Shown here: piece by piece, positions 62,783-64,000 of the stretch
How positions within the stretch are numbered: position 1 is the stretch's first letter
Layout: every line of letters begins with the position of its first letter
NCBI GenBank assembly: GCA_964504565.1
Contig: CAZDEY010000009.1
Location: forward strand, 62,001 to 126,000
Reading direction: 5' to 3'
Length of the DNA: 64,000 nt
Source: Cesiribacter sp964504565
GTDB lineage: Bacteria > Bacteroidota > Bacteroidia > Cytophagales > Cyclobacteriaceae
Made by a program: the position numbers and the translations under genes
The notes under the pieces: generated by a model
What the model was told of the DNA's origin: nothing
Database searches by the model: none
What the model saw: the letters and a program-made list of their open reading frames with translations, nothing else

Positions 62783-63327
62783 GCTAAATTTTCGGGTTCG
62801 GTACCGGGGCCAACTGCCGGACGCACCAGCCAGGCCGCCCCAACTAAAGCCAAAAGTAAGAGTATTCCGGCAAGTTCGAAAGCCAGTACGTAGTGGGTAA
62901 GCATAAGCCGGCCGATTGGCCGTATGGTAGACTCCTCTATAGGCAAGGGAACAGCGTTAAGAATCCAGCTTGGTTGGTTAACGTAGGCTAAGGCCCCGAA
63001 TAGCATAGCCAGTAAGCCCAAAGCCAGGCCGTAGCCCCAAACCCGGTTGTGCGTCCGCGTGGTTACCGCTTGGCCATTCAGTTTATTGGTAAGCATTAAG
63101 CCAAACATCAGCAAAACCAATATGCCGCCGATGTACACAATTAACTGAGTTACGCCCACAAAATCGGCCCCGGCCAGAATATATAAAGCTGCTACCCCTA
63201 ACAGGCTAAACACTAAACCAAAGGCCGCGTGAAGTACGTTTTTGGTAAACAGAATTACCAATGCCCCGCCTAAGGTAATAGCGGCAAATGCGTAGAAAAG
63301 AATTAGTTGAAAGTTTAGTTCGGGCAT
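62779..63327 (-). CDS. nuoJ: NADH-quinone oxidoreductase subunit J
   Basis: 182 residues, five membrane helices. Signatures: FTKNVLHAAFGLVFSLLGVA, ILAGADFVGVTQLIVYIGGILVLLMFGLML (the conserved YIGG pi-bulge helix). The C-terminal helix is FELAGILLLLALVGAAWLV. Complex I membrane subunit. It starts 1 nt after the unknown membrane protein ends and overlaps nuoK by 4 nt, so all are on one mRNA. Confidence 0.97.
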   Translation of the reverse strand: MPELNFQLILFYAFAAITLGGALVILFTKNVLHAAFGLVFSLLGVAALYILAGADFVGVTQLIVYIGGILVLLMFGLMLTNKLNGQAVTTRTHNRVWGYGLALGLLAMLFGALAYVNQPSWILNAVPLPIEESTIRPIGRLMLTHYVLAFELAGILLLLALVGAAWLVRPAVGPGTEPENLA

Positions 63328-63328
63328 A

Positions 63329-63742
63329 CTACTTCGCTACAATTTTAGCTTTCGCACTTATCAATTTAATAAAAATTATTAATAGGATAGACAGTGGAAA
63401 AAGTAAAGCAATGTAATTCCATAATCCAACCCTATCGTTATGATGAATTGTACTATGTTCATACAATGTCAGATAGAGAAGCCATATTCCTACTATCAAT
63501 AAAATCAAATTAAAAGCAACTACGAAAATTCTTAATCCGCCCATTTCCGCGTTATGCCTGAAATAAATATAACTTAGTGATGCTATTATGAAGAAACACC
63601 AATATATTATTGAGTATATAAAAAACGAATCTTTGTGATCCCACAAACCCATATGGCCATGACTGCCAGCTCCAAGTATTATGAATAGGAAGGCACATAA
63701 AAAAATAAGTATCCAAGAAATTATAACTATAAACTTACCCAT
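63329..63742 (-). CDS. AT-rich four-helix membrane protein inside the nuo operon
   Basis: 137 residues, four hydrophobic helices: FIVIISWILIFLCAFLFIIL, FIYSIIYWCFFIIASLSYIY, IFVVAFNLILLIVGIWLLYL and YIALLFPLSILLIIFIKLIS. A His-rich loop (GSHGHMGLWDHKD, EHSTIHHND) lies between them. Its codons are Ile/Phe/Lys and A/T rich, unlike the GC-richer nuo genes on both sides. It is not a known Nuo subunit. Placement is tight: 2 nt after the upstream gene and 1 nt before nuoJ, so it is co-translated with them. Could be an acquired gene or a lineage-specific accessory of complex I. Confidence 0.8.
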   Translation of the reverse strand: MGKFIVIISWILIFLCAFLFIILGAGSHGHMGLWDHKDSFFIYSIIYWCFFIIASLSYIYFRHNAEMGGLRIFVVAFNLILLIVGIWLLYLTLYEHSTIHHNDRVGLWNYIALLFPLSILLIIFIKLISAKAKIVAK

Positions 63743-63744
63743 AA

Positions 63745-64000
63745 TTACTCCCTTTCCGCCCCACCATCGCCTGGCCGCAAATCTTCTTCCTGCTTCTTGT
63801 CTTCTTCTGATTTGTTGGGCTGAGCCGGGCTACGCGGCACTACTTTAGGTTTTACCACCGGACGGGGCTTAGGCTGAGTAGCCTTAGATTCTTCAGCCTT
63901 TGGTTCTTCCGCTTTCTTTTTCACTACCGGTTTAATTTTAGGTCGGAACTTCGGTTTGGAATCCTTATTTTCACCTACGCTGCTGTTAGTTAACGGCTTA
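63745..64000 (-). CDS. C-terminal Lys/Pro/Glu-rich tail of a gene cut by the window edge
   Basis: Eighty-five codons before the TAA at 63745-63747: low complexity, with KPKFRPKIKPVVKKKAEE, ATQPKPRPVVKPKVVP and a final EEDLRPGDGGAERE. Operon position (directly upstream of the ORFan and nuoJ) suggests nuoI, which has such tails in some Bacteroidota, but no ferredoxin motif is visible here, so the identity is not established. Confidence 0.55.
   Translation of the reverse strand, partial: KPLTNSSVGENKDSKPKFRPKIKPVVKKKAEEPKAEESKATQPKPRPVVKPKVVPRSPAQPNKSEEDKKQEEDLRPGDGGAERE

Overview
The window reads as a chromosomal segment from a Bacteroidota bacterium, most likely of the order Cytophagales. The evidence is three SusC/SusD outer-membrane pairs, lipoproteins with SxxC-type lipoboxes, secreted proteins ending in type IX secretion (T9SS) sorting domains, a PorE-like TPR/beta-propeller/OmpA protein, a DUF4924 protein, promoter elements of the Bacteroidota type (TTG, about 20 nt, TAnnTTTG) and many A/T-flanked hairpin terminators. 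No species is named because nothing in the sequence fixes it. No rRNA, tRNA, CRISPR array or prophage was seen.

Left part (1-30 kb, visibly AT-rich, all minus strand): the start of a subtilase cut by the window edge; a decayed IS1-type element; an M43 metalloprotease with a T9SS tail followed 1 nt later by a small secreted protein; then three outer-membrane uptake operons. Operon 1 (11449 down to 4254) is susC-susD-Calx-beta-like lipoprotein-four-FAS1 lipoprotein. Operon 2 (18114 down to 12608) is susC-susD-lipoprotein. Operon 3 (29833 down to 23250) is susC-susD-hairpin-lipoprotein-lipoprotein. None carries a recognisable CAZyme. A 1364-residue Asp-box (BNR/sortilin-like) T9SS protein and a second member of the small secreted family sit between operons 2 and 3. 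A second decayed IS1-type element lies at about 12 kb in the same orientation as the first.

Middle part (30-56 kb, richer in G+C): a PorE-like envelope protein; a lepA-folD-queE cluster whose gaps and gene ends are filled with degenerate 7-bp tandem repeats, one of which is translated as the N-terminus of QueE; DUF4924; a methyltransferase; an UPF1-type helicase; an outer-membrane channel; two GAF/coiled-coil sensors without an output domain, one of them frameshifted; an AcpH-like phosphodiesterase; small envelope proteins; DinB; a second BNR protein; crcB with a 51-residue membrane protein not reported among longer ORFs; an M42 aminopeptidase; and a decayed nucleotidyltransferase whose small partner gene is still open.

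Right part (56-64 kb): the membrane arm of respiratory complex I in the order nuoJ-K-L-M-N (minus strand). A PurF-like amidophosphoribosyltransferase overlaps the end of nuoN by 4 nt. An AT-rich four-helix membrane protein of unknown function sits between nuoJ and an upstream gene of which only a Lys/Pro/Glu-rich tail is visible.

The points most worth following up are the heptamer repeat system around lepA-folD-queE, the output-less GAF/coil sensor pair, the two-member secreted family next to T9SS cargo, the CAZyme-free SusCD operons with FAS1 and Calx-beta partners, the decaying MNT-type nucleotidyltransferase module, and the ORFan inside the nuo operon.
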